DNA of 64,000 nucleotides from Paraburkholderia phenazinium. Its GTDB lineage: Bacteria; Pseudomonadota; Gammaproteobacteria; Burkholderiales; Burkholderiaceae. The stretch spans positions 2,914,001-2,978,000 of the forward strand of contig NZ_FSRU01000001.1 of assembly GCF_900142845.1 (NCBI RefSeq). The letters are read 5' to 3'. The notes below the pieces were generated by a model. That model worked only from the letters and a program-made list of their open reading frames with translations, had not been told where the DNA came from and did no database searches. The translations under genes and the position numbers were made by a program. Positions 61,824 through 64,000 of the stretch are shown in pieces (the stretch's first letter is position 1; each line of letters opens with the position of its first letter).

Positions 61824-62461
61824 GAACAGATGATCTTGTCGGGTTGCTCTCGACCGGCATAACACCTGTAAGAAGAGGCGCTGCAGCCCGTCGGTTCGGC
61901 ATCTCACTGCCTATCGCCGCTCTTGGCGCAACGGCGTTGATGGCTACAGTGTTTGGCCTTCGCCCCGATCTGGGTGTTGTCGTCAAAACCCCGATCTTCT
62001 GGGAGAAGCTCACGTTACCACTATGCCTCGCAATCGGTGCCCTGCTTGCGACCGTTCGGCTGGCGCGCCCCGGCGCCAAGGTTGGAGCCGGATGGCCCGT
62101 CATGACGACACCGGTGCTGGTCGTCTGGATCGCGGCAATTATGATTGTCGTCACCGCGGCACCCAAAGACCGCCTGCCTGCGATACTCGGGCACTCATGG
62201 CGGTCATGTCCGTTCAATATTCTTCTGCTCGCCGTTCCAGGTTTCATCGCCATATTCTGGGCCGTCAAAGGTTTGGCACCCACGAGTCTCCGGCTTGCCG
62301 GTGCTGCCTCCGGGCTGCTCGCGAGTTCGATCGCCACAGTCGCGTACTGCTTTCATTGCCCTGAGATGAGTCCGGCATTCTGGAGCGTCTGGTATATGGC
62401 TGGCATGTTGCTCCCAGCCGCGCTCGGAGCAGTGCTTGGTCACAAATTCCTTCGCTGGTGA
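61820..62461 (+). CDS. NrsF-type (DUF1109) membrane anti-sigma factor, second copy
   Basis: This 213-residue protein is a paralogue of the one at 55722, starting [20 protein letters not shown]. Six membrane segments are predicted. Cys130 (SWRSCPFN), Cys177 and Cys180 (AYCFHCPEM) are kept at the same positions, matching the sensing cysteines of Caulobacter NrsF. It is translationally coupled to the sigma factor and followed by the DUF2282 gene after 157 bases. Confidence 0.9.
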   Translation: MRTDDLVGLLSTGITPVRRGAAARRFGISLPIAALGATALMATVFGLRPDLGVVVKTPIFWEKLTLPLCLAIGALLATVRLARPGAKVGAGWPVMTTPVLVVWIAAIMIVVTAAPKDRLPAILGHSWRSCPFNILLLAVPGFIAIFWAVKGLAPTSLRLAGAASGLLASSIATVAYCFHCPEMSPAFWSVWYMAGMLLPAALGAVLGHKFLRW

Positions 62462-62542
62462 GCAACGCTCCGACACTATGCAGTGGTGTCCCTGATCAAA
62501 TGGCTGATGTCGACCACCACAGGCAAAAAAAGAAAACTCCCC

Positions 62543-62572
62543 TGTAACCGGACGTCTGTGACCCACGAATTA
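62543..62572 (+). promoter_or_regulatory. SigF-type ECF promoter of the DUF2282 operon
   Basis: TGTAACC (62543-62549), 16 bases, then CGAATTA (62566-62572). This matches GTAACC-N16-CGAA of Caulobacter SigF. It stands 47 bases before the DUF2282 start, so the operon is probably transcribed by one or both sigma factors in the window. Confidence 0.7.
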
Positions 62573-62618
62573 GATGACGTATCCATCACGGATACCTTCT
62601 AACTTCTGGAGAAATTCG

Positions 62619-62930
62619 ATGTCCACAAAAGCCACTGTTAGTTCCACACTGCTCGTCGGCGTTGTTGCGAGCCTGCTTGCATCAGTCGCCCACGCAGCAC
62701 CGCTCACAAAAGCGGAAGAAGGTGCAGCCATTGCGGCCCACAAGGAAAAGTGCTACGGCGTCGCCCTGAAGGGGCAGAACGATTGCGCCGCCGGTCCCGG
62801 CACGACGTGCCAGGGAACGTCGGCAATGGACTTCCAGGGTAACTCGTGGAAGTTCGTTCAAGGCGGCACCTGCACGAGTATCGAAGTGCCGGGCGGTGGC
62901 CATGGCTCGCTCACGCCGCTAAAGTCCTGA
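62619..62930 (+). CDS. bufA1: DUF2282 (BufA1, bufferin precursor) protein
   Basis: This 103-residue secreted protein has a signal peptide (cleavage near VAHA) and four cysteines at 45, 56, 64 and 85 in the DUF2282 pattern ([27 protein letters not shown]). Bufferins of this family bind copper after cysteine modification by a DUF692 enzyme. The start follows TGGAGAAATTCG. The promoter at 62543 is of the SigF type. Confidence 0.88.
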   Translation: MSTKATVSSTLLVGVVASLLASVAHAAPLTKAEEGAAIAAHKEKCYGVALKGQNDCAAGPGTTCQGTSAMDFQGNSWKFVQGGTCTSIEVPGGGHGSLTPLKS

Positions 62931-63061
62931 ACCGGCCAACGGCTTGATGAACGGGAGCGGCCATGAACGATACCTCAAGGACAACAGCGGTTTGCGAGCC
63001 TGGCTGTTCGAGTGGCACATCATGGCTGAGGAAACGGTGTCACTCGCTGAGGAGGCCAGCC

Positions 63062-63841
63062 ATGCAGCCGGAAAATCCTTCGGGCGGCCACGCCACCGCG
63101 TTTGCACTGGGTTTGACGGACCCATCGATCACCGCACCTGAAGACGTGATCGCCGCGCCGGGCAAGCGTGTGGTCAAGCGTTACAACGTTTATCGCAACA
63201 ACGTCACGGTCACCCTCATTGACGCGCTGGCTGCGGTCTATCCTGCTATCCAGCGCATCACAGGCGTCGACTTCTTCAGGGCGATGGCCCGTTTCCATCT
63301 CCGCGCGACGCCTCCCACTTCGCCGCTGCTGTTCGAGTACGGACGGGACTTTCCTGCGTTCATCGAATCCTACGAATATGCGCGTGAAATGCCCTGGCTT
63401 GCGGACACCGCGCGCATCGAGCGGGCGTGGCTGGATGCTTATCACGCAGCCGACATGCCTGTGCTCGCTGCCGAGGCGTTAGCCACGATCGAACCGGCGT
63501 CTCTCGCTGAAGTCCGTTTCACACCACACCCCGCCGCGCGGGTGGTGCGATCACGCTATCCCGCCGTCGCCATCTTTGCGATGAACCGGACCGATGGCCC
63601 CGTTACGCCGCTCCGCTCAGGCGAAGCGGAAGACGCGCTCGTGACGCGACCCGGACACGAGGTGCTGGTATCGCGCCTGCCGGCTGGCGGTGCGGCCTTC
63701 CTGACCCATCTTCTAGAAGCTGCATCACTGGGCGAAGCGGTCGCGGCGGCGTTACAGGAGGCGCCCTCCTTCGACATCCAGGCCAACCTGGCAGGGATGC
63801 TTTCAGCCGGCGTATTGACCGGCATTCAACACGGAGATTGA
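63062..63841 (+). CDS. bufC: DUF2063 (BufC/HvfC-like) protein
   Basis: This 259-residue protein starts MQPENPSGGHATAFALGL; AGGAGG lies seven bases before the ATG, so an upstream frame start at 62963 is rejected. RYNVYRNNVTVTLIDALAAVYPAIQRITGVDFFRAMARFHL is the DUF2063 N-terminal domain that binds leader peptide and partners the DUF692 enzyme. Here no DUF692 gene stands between it and the DUF2282 gene, unlike the usual order. The 131-base gap encodes nothing recognisable. Confidence 0.88.
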   Translation: MQPENPSGGHATAFALGLTDPSITAPEDVIAAPGKRVVKRYNVYRNNVTVTLIDALAAVYPAIQRITGVDFFRAMARFHLRATPPTSPLLFEYGRDFPAFIESYEYAREMPWLADTARIERAWLDAYHAADMPVLAAEALATIEPASLAEVRFTPHPAARVVRSRYPAVAIFAMNRTDGPVTPLRSGEAEDALVTRPGHEVLVSRLPAGGAAFLTHLLEAASLGEAVAAALQEAPSFDIQANLAGMLSAGVLTGIQHGD

Positions 63842-63846
63842 CCAGG

Positions 63847-64000
63847 ATGTCGAATCAACAAAACCTGAAACTGCCCTTTCCGGAGCCGCTCGTCTCCGCC
63901 ATTGGCGCGGCGAAGCGACTGATCCAGACGCTCGCGCAACCGTGGCTGGTTCAGCTCGTGCTGCGGCTTGCGCTGGCTGTGCCATTCTGGAAGTCGGGGA
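63847..64000 (+). CDS. DoxX-family membrane protein (cut by window edge)
   Basis: About 51 residues are visible: MSNQQNLKLPFPEPLV, then IQTLAQPWLVQLVLRLALAVPFWKSG, the first membrane segment of DoxX-type proteins. It begins five bases after the DUF2063 stop. A DoxX gene is the usual fourth gene of bufferin operons. The rest lies outside the window. Confidence 0.75.
   Translation, partial: MSNQQNLKLPFPEPLVSAIGAAKRLIQTLAQPWLVQLVLRLALAVPFWKSG

Noticed and set aside
62944..63061. Remnant of a DUF692 gene between DUF2282 and DUF2063
   Set aside because: All three frames were read; the open one (MNGSGHERYLKDNSGLRAW) has no convincing DUF692 likeness.

Overview
The window reads as chromosomal DNA of a Burkholderiales bacterium, most like Paraburkholderia or Caballeronia. 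It has high GC, dense operons and many LysR/MarR/TetR regulators, and the families and gene orders are typical of that group. This is a judgement from protein families; no search was run. No rRNA, tRNA, CRISPR array or complete insertion sequence was seen.

Region 1 (1-8.6 kb): an electron-transfer flavoprotein pair (etfB, etfA cut by the window edge), a two-subunit thiamine-diphosphate decarboxylase, a PAS-AraC regulator, then on the minus strand a FAD amine/amino-acid oxidase, a class I aminotransferase and a 1-pyrroline-5-carboxylate dehydrogenase, with a divergent LysR regulator.

Region 2 (8.7-22.6 kb): a plus-strand operon of MaoC-type hydratase, acyl-CoA dehydrogenase, class III CoA-transferase, MmgE/PrpD protein, CitE-type lyase and aldehyde dehydrogenase. 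It faces a minus-strand set of a complete Liv-type ABC transporter, a quinone reductase and a VOC protein. Together they look like uptake and CoA-dependent breakdown of a short branched or dicarboxylic acid (inference).

Region 3 (22.9-26.3 kb): two short-chain dehydrogenases flank a small lipoprotein resembling a cyclic-nucleotide-binding domain, with a divergent LysR regulator.

Region 4 (26.3-39.8 kb): an accessory island. It holds a VOC protein, a secreted phospholipase-D-like protein, a truncated tyrosine recombinase, an RloC-like anticodon nuclease, a DUF262/DUF1524 (GmrSD-like) nuclease, a HEPN-motif protein and several small enzymes. Five copies of a 48-bp repeat, always between plus-strand genes, occur only here.

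Region 5 (39.9-46.8 kb): two TonB-dependent receptors and a lone periplasmic binding protein.

Region 6 (46.9-55.5 kb): HxlR with a divergent NAD(P)H-binding reductase; an EmrAB/outer-membrane-factor drug pump with two MarR regulators and four matching operator palindromes; TetR with a divergent peroxiredoxin.

Region 7 (55.5-64 kb): two paralogous ECF sigma/NrsF (DUF1109) modules around a DUF1223 protein and a DsbD-like reductase, then a bufferin-type operon (DUF2282, DUF2063, DoxX) that lacks its DUF692 maturase. SigF-type promoters (GTAACC-N16-CGAA) lie before the DUF2282 gene and at the 5' end of one sigma gene. Gene remnants (NADH dehydrogenase, glutathione S-transferase) point to past rearrangement.
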